Source: Streptomyces finlayi (GTDB lineage Bacteria; Actinomycetota; Actinomycetes; Streptomycetales; Streptomycetaceae). Taken from it: a stretch of 64,000 nucleotides of DNA. The notes under the pieces were generated by a model that did not search any database, was not told the origin of the DNA, and worked only from the letters and a program-made list of their open reading frames with translations. The stretch covers positions 3,906,001 through 3,970,000 of the forward strand of contig NZ_CP045702.1 in the NCBI RefSeq assembly GCF_014216315.1, written 5' to 3'. A program made the position numbers and the translations under genes. Positions 34,005 through 43,104 of this stretch are shown here, piece after piece; position 1 is the first letter of the stretch, and each line of letters starts with the position of its first letter.

Positions 34005-35831
34005 CTAGAACGCGGCCTCGTCCAGCTCCATCAGCGAGTTGTCGACGGCCTCCGCGAGCGCGCGCTCGGCGCCCACACCCGGCAGGATGTTCGCGGCGAA
34101 GAACTTCGCCGCGGCGATCTTGCCCTGGTAGAAGGCGACGTCCTTCGGGGAGGCGGTCGGCAGCTTCTCGGCGGCCACGGCCGCGCCCCTGAGCAGCAGG
34201 TAGCCGACGACGACATCGCCGGAGGCCATCAGCAGCCGGGTCGTGTTGAGGCCGACCTTGTAGATGTTCTTGACGTCCTCGCCGGTCGCCGTGAGGTCGG
34301 TGATCATCGTGCCGACGATCGCCTCCAGGTCCACGGCCGCCTTGGCGAGCGAGTCGACCGCGGTGGCGAGCTCCTCGTTGCCCTGGTGCTCGGCGAGGAA
34401 CTTCTTGATCTCCTCGGAGAGCGTGTTCAGCGAGGCGCCCTGGTCGCGGACGATCTTCCGGAAGAAGAAGTCCTGGCCCTGGATCGCCGTGGTGCCCTCG
34501 TACAGGGTGTCGATCTTGGCGTCACGGATGTACTGCTCGACCGGGTACTCCTGGAGGTAACCGGAACCGCCGAAGGTCTGGAGCGACTGGGCGAGCTGCT
34601 CGTACGACTTCTCGGAGCCGTAGCCCTTCACGATCGGGAGCAGCAGGTCGTTGAGGCCGTTCAGCGCCTTCGCGTCCTCGCCCGCGGCCTCCTTCTCCTG
34701 GATCGCGTCCTGGACGGTGGCGGTGTAGAGCACGAGGGAGCGCATGCCCTCCGCGTACGCCTTCTGCGTCATGAGCGAGCGGCGTACGTCGGGGTGGTGC
34801 GTGATGGTGACCTTGGGCGCCGTCTTGTCCATGAACTGCGAGAGGTCCGTGCCCTGGACGCGCTCCTTGGCGTACTCCAGCGCGTTCAGGTAACCCGTCG
34901 ACAGCGTCGCGATGGCCTTCGTGCCGACCATCATGCGGGCGAACTCGATGATGCGGAACATCTGGCGGATGCCGTCGTGCTTGTCACCGACGAGCCAGCC
35001 CTTGGCGGGGTGCTGGTCGCCGAACGTCATCTCGCACGTGTTGGACGCCTTGAGGCCCATCTTGTGCTCGACGTTCGTCGCGTACACGCCGTTGCGCTCG
35101 CCCAGCTCGCCGGTGGTCCAGTCGAAGTGGAACTTCGGGACCATGTAGAGCGACAGGCCCTTGGTGCCGGGGCCCGCGCCCTCGGGGCGCGCCAGGACGT
35201 AGTGGAGGATGTTCTCGGACATGTCGTGCTCGCCCGAGGTGATGAAGCGCTTCACGCCCTCGATGTGCCAGGAGCCGTCCTCCTGCTCGACGGCCTTCGT
35301 GCGGCCGGCGCCGACGTCCGAACCCGCGTCGGGCTCGGTCAGCACCATCGTCGAGCCCCACTGCTTCTCGACGGCGATCTCCGCGATCTTCTTCTGCGCC
35401 TCGTTGCCCTCTTCGAAGAGGATCCCGGCGAAGGCCGGGCCGGAGGAGTACATCCAGACGGCCGGGTTCGAACCGAGCAGCAGCTCCGCGTAACCCCAGA
35501 TCAGGGAGCGCGGCGCGGTGGTGCCGCCGATCTCCTCGGGCACGCCCAGGCGCCAGTACTCGGAGTCCATGAAGGCCTGGTACGACTTCTTGAAGGTGGC
35601 GGGCACCGGAGCGGTGTTGGTCTCCGGGTCGAACACCGGCGGGTTGCGGTCGGCGTCCGCGAAGGAGGCGGCGAGCTCGTTCGCCGCGAGGCGGTTGATC
35701 TCGTCGAGGATGGTCTTCGCGGTGTCGACGTCCATCTCGGCGAATGTGCCGGTGCCATACACCTTGTCGCGCCCGAGGACCTCGAAGAGGTTGAACTCGA
35801 TGTCGCGGAGATTCGACTTGTAGTGCCCCAT
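34005..35831 (-). CDS. Acyl-CoA dehydrogenase, FadE5-like long form
   Basis: 608 aa, longer than the usual ~380. N-terminal and middle domains (LTEPDAGSDVGAGRTKA flavin/substrate loop) lead to the C-terminal domain with the catalytic base Glu in IDTLYEGTTAIQGQDF, then an extra C-terminal helical extension (~480-608), as in mycobacterial FadE5. It performs FAD-dependent alpha,beta-dehydrogenation of a broad range of acyl-CoAs. ATG 35831 starts MGHYKSNLRDIEFNLFEVLG, conserved in this subfamily. Divergent from the SseB-like gene. Confidence 0.93.
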   Translation of the reverse strand: MGHYKSNLRDIEFNLFEVLGRDKVYGTGTFAEMDVDTAKTILDEINRLAANELAASFADADRNPPVFDPETNTAPVPATFKKSYQAFMDSEYWRLGVPEEIGGTTAPRSLIWGYAELLLGSNPAVWMYSSGPAFAGILFEEGNEAQKKIAEIAVEKQWGSTMVLTEPDAGSDVGAGRTKAVEQEDGSWHIEGVKRFITSGEHDMSENILHYVLARPEGAGPGTKGLSLYMVPKFHFDWTTGELGERNGVYATNVEHKMGLKASNTCEMTFGDQHPAKGWLVGDKHDGIRQMFRIIEFARMMVGTKAIATLSTGYLNALEYAKERVQGTDLSQFMDKTAPKVTITHHPDVRRSLMTQKAYAEGMRSLVLYTATVQDAIQEKEAAGEDAKALNGLNDLLLPIVKGYGSEKSYEQLAQSLQTFGGSGYLQEYPVEQYIRDAKIDTLYEGTTAIQGQDFFFRKIVRDQGASLNTLSEEIKKFLAEHQGNEELATAVDSLAKAAVDLEAIVGTMITDLTATGEDVKNIYKVGLNTTRLLMASGDVVVGYLLLRGAAVAAEKLPTASPKDVAFYQGKIAAAKFFAANILPGVGAERALAEAVDNSLMELDEAAF

Positions 35832-35998
35832 GGGAAGGCTCCGTAATCAATAGCAGTGGCGCGCAGCGCCCCGGGGAGGGGTCAGGGTCGGGCGACGAGC
35901 TGGCGTGGGTATATCAGCTGACCTCTACGATGATGCTACCCGTCAGTAATAAGGCGCAACCCCTCAAGGGGCCGATGTGTCCGATTACTCTTTGCGGC

Positions 35999-36439
35999 AT
36001 GTACGGCTATGACCAGAACCCGGGCGCGCAGCAGCAGATGGGTGGCGGCTACGGCGAGCAGCCGCTGTATCCCGAACCCTCGCCGCCGTCCCTGGCGGAC
36101 GCGGTCCGGGCCTTCACCACGGGCTCTCTGTCCGCGGAGGACTTCCAGCAGATCTTCGCGACCTCGAAGGTCTACTGCCCGCGCGGGGACAATCCGGGGT
36201 TCCTGGCCCTGCACAACACCCAGCAGCCCGTGATCCCGATGTTCACCACCCTCAAGGAGCTGCGGCTGTACGCGGGCAAGGAGTCGAAGTACTTCGTGAT
36301 CACCGGCGCCGAGGTGATCGACCTGCTGCCCACCGGCTACGGCTTCGTCCTCGACATGGAGGGCGACCACCGCATGGTCTTCGACGCCAAGGCCGTGGAG
36401 CAGATGGTCGACTTCGCGATGCGCCGGATGTACGGCTAG
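35999..36439 (+). CDS. SseB-like N-terminal domain protein
   Basis: 146 aa. A Gly/Gln/Pro-rich tail (1-35) precedes an SseB-type alpha/beta domain (FATSKVYCPRGDNPGFLALHNTQQPVIPMFTTLKEL, landmarks only). ATG 35999 follows a TTGCGGC stretch without a ribosome site. In Streptomyces, such proteins are linked to ESX/type VII-like or enhanced serine-sensitivity families, but the function is unknown. Confidence 0.82.
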   Translation: MYGYDQNPGAQQQMGGGYGEQPLYPEPSPPSLADAVRAFTTGSLSAEDFQQIFATSKVYCPRGDNPGFLALHNTQQPVIPMFTTLKELRLYAGKESKYFVITGAEVIDLLPTGYGFVLDMEGDHRMVFDAKAVEQMVDFAMRRMYG

Positions 36440-36451
36440 GACTCGTCGCTT

Positions 36452-36507
36452 CCAGGACGGCCGACGCGCGGCCGTCCTGGCGGGCCCGCACCCCTGGGGT
36501 GCGGGCC
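36452..36507. terminator. Two consecutive terminator hairpins after the SseB-like gene
   Basis: The first has a 12-bp stem, 36452-36463 with 36469-36480. The second has arms 36483-36494 and 36496-36507, a near-continuous palindrome that would fold with a small loop. Both separate the SseB-like gene from pirin. Confidence 0.85.
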
Positions 36508-36562
36508 TTCGTGCTGTCCGGGGCCGGGCGGGGAATGGATCCACCCTTGCAGGATGTTCACC

Positions 36563-36580
36563 ATTCAACTAAATTGGAAT
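36563..36580. promoter_or_regulatory. Candidate operator in the pirin promoter
   Basis: An AT-rich imperfect inverted repeat (ATTCAA ... TTGGAAT) lies 27 bp before the pirin start, upstream of the ribosome site AGGAGGTGG (36592-36600). MarR-type repressors often bind TTGAAT/ATTCAA elements; this is pattern-based only. Confidence 0.45.
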
Positions 36581-36606
36581 CAGGACAATCCAGGAGGTGG
36601 CTTCCG

Positions 36607-37563
36607 ATGCCCGCAGTGACCGTCGAAAACCCGTTGAGCCTGCCCAAGGTGGCTGCCCAGGGCGACGCCGTGGCCCGTCCCGTGCTCGCGGTCACGACCG
36701 CGCCCACGGGGTTCGAGGGGGAGGGCTTCCCGGTGCGCCGGGCCTTCGCGGGCATCGACTACAAGCACCTCGACCCGTTCATCATGATGGACCAGATGGG
36801 TGAGGTGGAGTACGCCGCGGGCGAGCCGAAGGGCACGCCCTGGCACCCGCACCGCGGCTTCGAGACCGTGACCTATCTGATCGACGGCACCTTCGTCCAC
36901 CAGGACAGCAACGGGGGTGGCGGCACCATCGAGAACGGCGACACCCAGTGGATGACAGCCGGCTCCGGCCTGCTGCACATCGAGGCCCCGCCGGAGTCCC
37001 TCGTCATGTCCGGCGGCCTCTTCCACGGCCTCCAGCTCTGGGTGAACCTGCCCAAGGCCGACAAGATGATGCCCCCCCGCTACCAGGACATCCGCGGCGG
37101 TCAGGTCCAGCTCCTCGCCTCCCCGGACGGCGGCGCGCTGCTCCGTGTCATCGCCGGTGAGCTGGACGGTCACGAGGGCCCGGGGATCACCCACACCCCG
37201 ATCACGATGATCCACGCCACCGTCCGTCCCGGCGCCGAGGTGACCCTGCCCTGGCGCGAGGACTTCAACGCCCTCGCGTACGTCCTGGCCGGGCGCGGCA
37301 CCGCCGGCGCGGAGCGCAGGCCCGTCATCAAGGGGCAGACCGCCGTCTTCGGCAGCGGCTCCTCGCTGACCTTCCGCGCGGACGATCTCCAGGACGGCAA
37401 CAGCCCCGACCTGGAGATCGTCCTGCTCGGTGGCAGGCCCATCCGCGAGCCGATGGCGCACTACGGGCCGTTCGTGATGAACAGCCAGGCCGAGTTGAAG
37501 CAGGCGTTCGAGGACTTCCAGGCCGGACGCCTCGGCACCGTGCCCGCCGTCCACGGAATGTGA
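36607..37563 (+). CDS. Pirin family protein
   Basis: 318 aa. The bicupin pirin fold has metal ligands in PWHPHRGFETVTYLIDG and DTQWMTAGSGLLHIEAPPE (His and Glu). Pirins bind iron; some are quercetin dioxygenases, and in Streptomyces a pirin links redox state to the first step of fatty-acid beta-oxidation. The acyl-CoA dehydrogenase gene two loci away makes that role worth testing. ATG 36607 with AGGAGGTGG at 6-nt spacing. Confidence 0.92.
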   Translation: MPAVTVENPLSLPKVAAQGDAVARPVLAVTTAPTGFEGEGFPVRRAFAGIDYKHLDPFIMMDQMGEVEYAAGEPKGTPWHPHRGFETVTYLIDGTFVHQDSNGGGGTIENGDTQWMTAGSGLLHIEAPPESLVMSGGLFHGLQLWVNLPKADKMMPPRYQDIRGGQVQLLASPDGGALLRVIAGELDGHEGPGITHTPITMIHATVRPGAEVTLPWREDFNALAYVLAGRGTAGAERRPVIKGQTAVFGSGSSLTFRADDLQDGNSPDLEIVLLGGRPIREPMAHYGPFVMNSQAELKQAFEDFQAGRLGTVPAVHGM

Positions 37564-37584
37564 CCCCCCGTCCGCCCGCCGGGC

Positions 37585-37607
37585 ACGGGTGACGAGCCGT
37601 CACCCGT
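37585..37607. terminator. Hairpin between pirin and AI-2E permease genes
   Basis: ACGGGTGAC (37585-37593) pairs with 37599-37607 around a GAGCC loop. It overlaps the farthest upstream GTG of the next reading frame, arguing against that start. Confidence 0.7.
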
Positions 37608-37657
37608 ACGCCCGCGCGGGCGGGCCGCCGTACGCGCTCCGTGATCGGGTGGGGAGA

Positions 37658-38761
37658 GTGCAGACCCCCAAGCCCCTCCTGCCCGACGGCGCGCGCCGGA
37701 CAGCCGCGTGGTGCTGCGTCCTGCTCCTCGTCATGGGTGTCACCGCGGTCGCCGTCTGGCTGTGCATCGTGCTCAAGACGGCCGTCACGCCGGTCCTGCT
37801 CGCGCTGCTCGGTACGGCGCTGCTCGGCCCCGTCCACCGCCGGCTGGCCGCGCACGGGGTGAACCGTTCGCTGGCCGCCGGACTGACCTGTGCCGCGCTC
37901 GTCGCGGTGGTGGGCGGCGCCGGGTACATCGTCGCCACCGCGCTCATCGACACGGGCGGCCAGATCGTGGACTCGCTCAAGGACGCCGGTCAGTGGATCA
38001 TCGACCACTTCGGTGTCGCGGACGGCACGGACGTGGACGACCTCGCCGACAACGCCAAGAACCTCGTCGGGAAGTTCGGCGCCAGTGCCGCGGGCGGCCT
38101 GCTCAGCGGGATCAGCCTGGTCGGCTCCTTCGTGGCGACCGGCTTGCTCGCTCTGCTGCTCACGTTCTTCTTCCTGCGCGACTCCGACCGGGCCGCGAAC
38201 CTCGCCCACACCATCGCCCCGCGCGGCACCGGTGATCTGGTGGAGGCCGTGGGGCGGCGGGCCTTCGAGGCCGTCGAGGGCTTCATGCGGGGCACCACGT
38301 TCATCGCGCTGATCGACGCCCTGTGCATCACCGTGGGTTTGCTGGTCCTGAGCGTCCCGGGGGCGGTGGGGCTGGGGGCGCTGGTGTTCGTCGGGGCCTA
38401 CATCCCGTATCTCGGGGCGTTCATCTCCGGTGCGGTGGCCGTCCTGGTCGCGCTCGCCGACCGCGGTCTCGTCATCGCGGCCTGGGCGCTCGGGGTGGTG
38501 CTCGCGGTCCAGGTGCTGGAGGGCCATGTCCTCCAACCGGTGATCCAGAGCCGTACGGTCCAGATGCACCCCGCCATGATCATGATCGCGCTGACCGCGG
38601 GCGCCAGTGTCGCGGGCATCCTGGGCATGCTGCTCGCGGTCCCGTTGTGCGCGGCGGCGTTCGGAGTCATCGGGGAACTGCGGAAGGGGTACGCGGCCCC
38701 GGAGCGCGGCGAGCCGCCGGAAGCCGGTGAGGGCCCGCCCGCGAGCCGGGCCGACGCCTGA
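37658..38761 (+). CDS. AI-2E family permease (UPF0118)
   Basis: 367 aa from GTG 37658 (MQTPKPLLPDG); GTGs at 37646 and 37589 are in frame but the latter lies in a hairpin. About 7-8 helices with the conserved C-terminal block (IPYLGAFISGAVAVLVALAD; GHVLQPVIQSRTVQMHPAMIMIALTAG, landmark) are typical of AI-2E family exporters. Related proteins export the autoinducer AI-2 or act as Na+/H+ antiporters; no assignment is possible here. It may be co-transcribed from pirin only by read-through. Confidence 0.85.
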   Translation: MQTPKPLLPDGARRTAAWCCVLLLVMGVTAVAVWLCIVLKTAVTPVLLALLGTALLGPVHRRLAAHGVNRSLAAGLTCAALVAVVGGAGYIVATALIDTGGQIVDSLKDAGQWIIDHFGVADGTDVDDLADNAKNLVGKFGASAAGGLLSGISLVGSFVATGLLALLLTFFFLRDSDRAANLAHTIAPRGTGDLVEAVGRRAFEAVEGFMRGTTFIALIDALCITVGLLVLSVPGAVGLGALVFVGAYIPYLGAFISGAVAVLVALADRGLVIAAWALGVVLAVQVLEGHVLQPVIQSRTVQMHPAMIMIALTAGASVAGILGMLLAVPLCAAAFGVIGELRKGYAAPERGEPPEAGEGPPASRADA

Positions 38762-38779
38762 ACCGCCGCCGGCCCGGCC

Positions 38780-40876
38780 TCAGGGAGCGGGCGGCTCCTG
38801 CGTCTCCTGCAGCTCGAACCAGATCGACTTCCCCTCGCCCCGCGGGTCCACCCCCCACGCGTCGGCCAGCATCTCCATCAGCACGAGCCCACGCCCGCTG
38901 GACGCCATCTCGCCCGGCCGCCGTTTGTGCGGCAGCTCGTCGCTCCCGTCGGCGACCTCCACGCGCAACCGCCGCTCGCCCCGCTCCCCGCCGGCCTCCG
39001 CCACCATCAGCGCGTCGCCGTCCGTGTGGACGAGCACATTGGTGGCCATCTCCGAGAGCATCAGCACCGCCGAGTCGACCTGCTCCGGGTCGGCCCAGTC
39101 GTGCAGCAGTTCGCGCAGCTGCTGCCGGGCCGCCGCGATCCGCTCCGGATCGGCCTGGGCGATGGTCATGGCGGTGCGGCGCGGGGGCGCCTGCCGTGTC
39201 GTGGGGCCCTCGCGGCGGAGCACCAGGACGGCGATGTCGTCCTCGCGCCGGTCCGCCAGCGGCCCGGTCGTGTAGTGGGACGTCGGGCCGTGCACGGCTT
39301 GGACCAGGGCGTCGGCGAGCTTCTCCAGGTCCCCGGTCGGCTGCTCAAGGATCGGCCGTAGCCGCTGCCAGCCGGTCGCCATGTCGTGTCCGCCGGTCTC
39401 GATGAGCCCGTCCGTGCACAGCATGATCGTTTCGCCCGGTTCCAGAACGACCCTGGTCGTCGGATAGTCCGAGTCCGCCTCGATGCCCAGGGGCAGTCCA
39501 CCCGCGGTCTGCCGGATCACCGCGGTGCCGTCCACACTGATCACCACCGGGTCCGGATGTCCTGCCCGGGCGATGTCCAGGGTGCCGGTCTCCGGGTCGG
39601 CCTCCGCGTACAGACAGGTCGCGAAGCGCGGGCCGGCGCTCTCGCAGCCCCCCTGCTCCTCCGCCAGGCCGGCGAGGAAGCGCGAGGCCCGGGAGAGCAC
39701 CGCGTCGGGGCGGTGTCCCTCGGAGGCGTACGCGCGCAGGGCGATGCGCAACTGGCCCATGAGTCCGGCGGCCCGTACGTCATGGCCCTGGACGTCACCG
39801 ATGACGAGGGCCATACGCCCGTTGGGCAGCGGGATCATGTCGTACCAGTCGCCGCCGACCTGGAGCCCGCCGCCGGTGGGGACGTAGCGCGCGGCCACCG
39901 GCATCCCCGGGATGCCGGGGCCCAGCGACGGCATCATCGAGCGCTGGAGGCCCAGCGAGAGCTCGCGTTCGGTCTCTGCGGCCCCGGCACGGTCCAGAGC
40001 CTGGGCGAGCATCCGGGCGACCGTCGTCAGTACGGCGCGCTCGTCCGGCGAGAAGGACACGGGGTGCCGGAACCCGGCCATCCAGGCGCCCATCACGTGC
40101 CCGGAGGCGATCAGCGGCAGGAACGCCCAGGAGCGGCGTCCGAAGCGGCGGGCCAGCGGCCAGGTGGCGGAGAACTGCCGCCGGTACTCGTCCGGCGACG
40201 GCAGATAGATCGCCCGCCCCGTCCGTACGGCCTCGGCGGCCGGATAGTCCGTGTCCAGGGGCATGTCGGCGAAGGGGTGCTCGTCGCCCACGTGGTGCCC
40301 GTGGTGCCCGATGATCGTCAGCCGCTCTCCCGCGACGCCGAACACGGCGAGGCCGTCCGGCGAGAACCCGGGCATCGAGAGGGAGGCGGCGACCCGCAGC
40401 ACCTCCTCGGTGGACCGTGCCTCGGCCAGCGCCCGGCCCGCGTCGAGCAGGAACGCCTCACGGGAGCGGCGCCAGTCCCCGGTGATCGCGGTGTGCTCGG
40501 CGGTGGAGTCCGGTTGCGGCTCGGCGACTTCCTGGAGGGTGCCCGTCAGCACGTAGCTCTGCGGGCCTCCGCCGGCCCGCAGGACCGGCTTCGACCGGCT
40601 GCGCACGATACGGAGCACGTGGCCCGCCTCGTCCACGATCCGCAGCCGGGCCTCGGCCAGGGTGCCCTCGGAGACCGCGAGATTCACGACCCCGTAGATC
40701 TCGTTCCAGTCGACCGGGTGGAACCGGGAACGCACCATGGACTCTCTGAAGTCGCCGGGCTCGGCGGGCAGGCCGAGGAGCCGGGCAGCCTCCGCGTCGA
40801 GCGTGACCGTCCCGGCTTCGTTGTCCCAGCACCACAGACCGGTCGCGATCGCGGCCAGGACTTCCTCGGTGCGCAT
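38780..40876 (-). CDS. PP2C (SpoIIE-type) phosphatase with PAS, GAF and HATPase anti-sigma domains
   Basis: 698 aa. A PAS-like sensor (~1-110) is followed by a GAF domain (~145-300) and a SpoIIE/RsbU-type phosphatase (~315-545; GGDWYDMIPLPNGRMALVIGDVQGHD, and LGIEADSDYP, metal Asp in MLCTDGLIE). A C-terminal HATPase_c domain similar to RsbW/SpoIIAB (~575-690; LMLSEMATNVLVHTDG; GRGLVLMEMLADAWG) ends the protein. It therefore has both an anti-sigma-antagonist phosphatase and an anti-sigma-kinase fold in one protein. ATG 40876; 228 bp upstream of aspS, divergent. Confidence 0.92.
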   Translation of the reverse strand: MRTEEVLAAIATGLWCWDNEAGTVTLDAEAARLLGLPAEPGDFRESMVRSRFHPVDWNEIYGVVNLAVSEGTLAEARLRIVDEAGHVLRIVRSRSKPVLRAGGGPQSYVLTGTLQEVAEPQPDSTAEHTAITGDWRRSREAFLLDAGRALAEARSTEEVLRVAASLSMPGFSPDGLAVFGVAGERLTIIGHHGHHVGDEHPFADMPLDTDYPAAEAVRTGRAIYLPSPDEYRRQFSATWPLARRFGRRSWAFLPLIASGHVMGAWMAGFRHPVSFSPDERAVLTTVARMLAQALDRAGAAETERELSLGLQRSMMPSLGPGIPGMPVAARYVPTGGGLQVGGDWYDMIPLPNGRMALVIGDVQGHDVRAAGLMGQLRIALRAYASEGHRPDAVLSRASRFLAGLAEEQGGCESAGPRFATCLYAEADPETGTLDIARAGHPDPVVISVDGTAVIRQTAGGLPLGIEADSDYPTTRVVLEPGETIMLCTDGLIETGGHDMATGWQRLRPILEQPTGDLEKLADALVQAVHGPTSHYTTGPLADRREDDIAVLVLRREGPTTRQAPPRRTAMTIAQADPERIAAARQQLRELLHDWADPEQVDSAVLMLSEMATNVLVHTDGDALMVAEAGGERGERRLRVEVADGSDELPHKRRPGEMASSGRGLVLMEMLADAWGVDPRGEGKSIWFELQETQEPPAP

Positions 40877-41104
40877 TGCCCCACTTTAAGAAGATGTGCC
40901 CGCAGGACGCCACCGAGGGGACGGGGCGCCGGGCCGGCCGGCCGGGGGCCCGGACCCGTCGCCCGATGTCTCCCGCAAGACCTCGAAACGACAACGGCAA
41001 TGCTGGGGTGCGGACGCGGACGGTAGCCTGGGGTGGCTGAGACCGCCCTCCTGTTCCCCGTCGGTCTCGATCCGCCTCGAATCGCTAAGACTGGATGAAC
41101 GACG

Positions 41105-42913
41105 ATGCATCGGTACAGGTCCCACACCTGCGGCGAGCTCCGCGCCTCTGACGTCGGCACCGACGTCCGGCTGAGCGGCTGGCTGCACAATCGCCGAGAC
41201 CTGGGTGGCATCCTCTTCATCGATCTGCGCGACCACTACGGTCTGGTGCAGCTCGTCGCCCGCCCCGGCACCCCCGGCAACGACGCCCTGTCGAAGCTGA
41301 CCAAGGAGACCGTCGTCCGGATCGACGGCAAGGTCTCCGCGCGCGGCGCCGACAACGTCAACCCGGAGCTCCCGACCGGTGACATCGAGATCGAGGTCAC
41401 CGAGGTCGAGGTCCTGGGAGAGGCGGCCCCGCTGCCCTTCACGATCAACGCCGAGGACGGCGTCAACGAGGAGCGGCGTCTGGAGTACCGCTTCCTCGAC
41501 CTGCGCCGCGAGCGTATGCACCGCAACATCATGCTGCGCTCGTCGGTCATCGCCTCCATCCGCTCCAAGATGGTGGCGCTCGGCTTCAACGAGATGGCGA
41601 CCCCGATCCTCGCCGCGACGTCCCCCGAGGGCGCCCGCGACTTCGTGGTCCCCTCCCGGCTGAACCCGGGCAAGTTCTACGCGCTGCCGCAGGCCCCCCA
41701 GCAGTTCAAGCAGCTGCTGATGATCTCCGGCTTCGACCGCTACTTCCAGATCGCCCCGTGCTTCCGCGACGAGGACGCCCGTGCGGACCGTTCGCCCGGC
41801 GAGTTCTACCAGCTCGACGTGGAGATGTCCTTCGTCGAGCAGGAAGACGTCTTCCAGCCGATCGAGAAGCTCATGACCGAGCTCTTCGAGGAGTACGGCA
41901 ACGGCCGCCACGTCACCTCGCCGTTCCCGCGCATCCCGTTCCGCGAGTCGATGCTGAAGTACGGCAACGACAAGCCGGACCTCCGCGCGCAGCTGGAGCT
42001 CGTCGACATCTCCGACGTCTTCGCGGACTCGGAGTTCAAGGCCTTCGCCGGCAAGCACGTCCGTGCCCTGCCGGTCCCGGACACGGCGGGCCAGTCCCGC
42101 AAGTTCTTCGACGGCCTCGGCGCGTACGCGGTCGAGCACGGCGCCAAGGGCCTCGCCTGGGTCCGGGTCGGCGAGGACGGCACCCTGGCGGGTCCGATCG
42201 CCAAGTTCCTCACCGAGGCGGACGTCAAGACGCTCACCGAGCGCCTGTCCCTCGTCCCCGGCCACGCCGTGTTCTTCGGCGCGGGCGAGTTCGACGAGGT
42301 CTCCAAGATCATGTCCGTCGTCCGCGTCGAGGCCGCCAAGCGCTCCGGCCACTTCGAGGAGGGCGTCTTCCGGTTCTGCTGGATCGTCGACTTCCCGATG
42401 TACGAGAAGGACGAGGAGACCGGCAGGATCGACTTCTCGCACAACCCGTTCTCCATGCCCCAGGGCGGCATGAAGGACCTGGAGGAGAAGGACCCGCTGG
42501 ACATCCTGGCGTGGCAGTACGACATCGTCTGCAACGGCACCGAGCTGTCCTCCGGCGCCATCCGCAACCACGAGCCCGACGTCATGCTCAAGGCGTTCGA
42601 GATCGCCGGCTACGAGGCCGAGACCGTCGAGAAGGAGTTCGCGGGAATGCTGCGCGCGTTCCGCCTCGGCGCCCCGCCGCACGGTGGCATCGCCCCGGGC
42701 GTCGACCGCATCGTGATGCTGCTCGCCGACGAGCCCAACATCCGCGAGACCATCGCCTTCCCGCTCAACGGCAACGCCCAGGACCTGATGATGGGCGCCC
42801 CGTCCGAGCTGGACGAGACCCGTCTGCGCGAGCTGAACATCCAGCTCCGCAAGCCGGTCGCCTCGGCGAAGGACAAGGACAAGGACAAGGACAAGGACAA
42901 GACGGAGAAGTAG
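41105..42913 (+). CDS. aspS: Aspartyl-tRNA synthetase
   Basis: 602 aa. Class II synthetase: OB anticodon domain (1-105), motif 2 FRDEDARADRSPGEFYQLD, bacterial GAD insertion (~290-420), motif 3 GVDRIVMLLADEPNIRE. It charges tRNA-Asp, and in organisms lacking AsnRS also tRNA-Asn for amidation by GatCAB. TAGCCT at 41024-41029 is a possible -10. The C-terminus is an added (KD)n tail from an AAGGAC hexamer repeat (~42872-42901). Its stop precedes a composite parS/terminator. Confidence 0.96.
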   Translation: MHRYRSHTCGELRASDVGTDVRLSGWLHNRRDLGGILFIDLRDHYGLVQLVARPGTPGNDALSKLTKETVVRIDGKVSARGADNVNPELPTGDIEIEVTEVEVLGEAAPLPFTINAEDGVNEERRLEYRFLDLRRERMHRNIMLRSSVIASIRSKMVALGFNEMATPILAATSPEGARDFVVPSRLNPGKFYALPQAPQQFKQLLMISGFDRYFQIAPCFRDEDARADRSPGEFYQLDVEMSFVEQEDVFQPIEKLMTELFEEYGNGRHVTSPFPRIPFRESMLKYGNDKPDLRAQLELVDISDVFADSEFKAFAGKHVRALPVPDTAGQSRKFFDGLGAYAVEHGAKGLAWVRVGEDGTLAGPIAKFLTEADVKTLTERLSLVPGHAVFFGAGEFDEVSKIMSVVRVEAAKRSGHFEEGVFRFCWIVDFPMYEKDEETGRIDFSHNPFSMPQGGMKDLEEKDPLDILAWQYDIVCNGTELSSGAIRNHEPDVMLKAFEIAGYEAETVEKEFAGMLRAFRLGAPPHGGIAPGVDRIVMLLADEPNIRETIAFPLNGNAQDLMMGAPSELDETRLRELNIQLRKPVASAKDKDKDKDKDKTEK

Positions 42914-42922
42914 CCCGTCGAT

Positions 42923-42971
42923 GTTCCACGTGAAACAGCCCCCGGTGCTCAGTCGGGGGCTGTTTCACGTG
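42923..42971. other. Composite parS site and 18-bp-stem terminator after aspS
   Basis: GTTCCACGTGAAAC (42923-42936) differs from parS consensus by one base; GTTTCACGTG at 42962-42971 is an adjacent half-site (its other half is lost). The arms CACGTGAAACAGCCCCCG (42927-42944) and 42954-42971 are perfectly complementary, so the RNA forms an 18-bp terminator stem whose base is the parS core. The loop is 9 nt. Confidence 0.88.
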
Positions 42972-43104
42972 CGGGTGCCGCGCGTGGGGCGCGGGGCGGT
43001 GGTCCGCGTACGGCCGGACGGCGCGTCTGAAGAGGCGTCAGGAAGGCCCCAGCGCACAATGCGACCTGAGACCGCGTCAGCCGAGTCACTCAGGAGCCCT
43101 CGTC

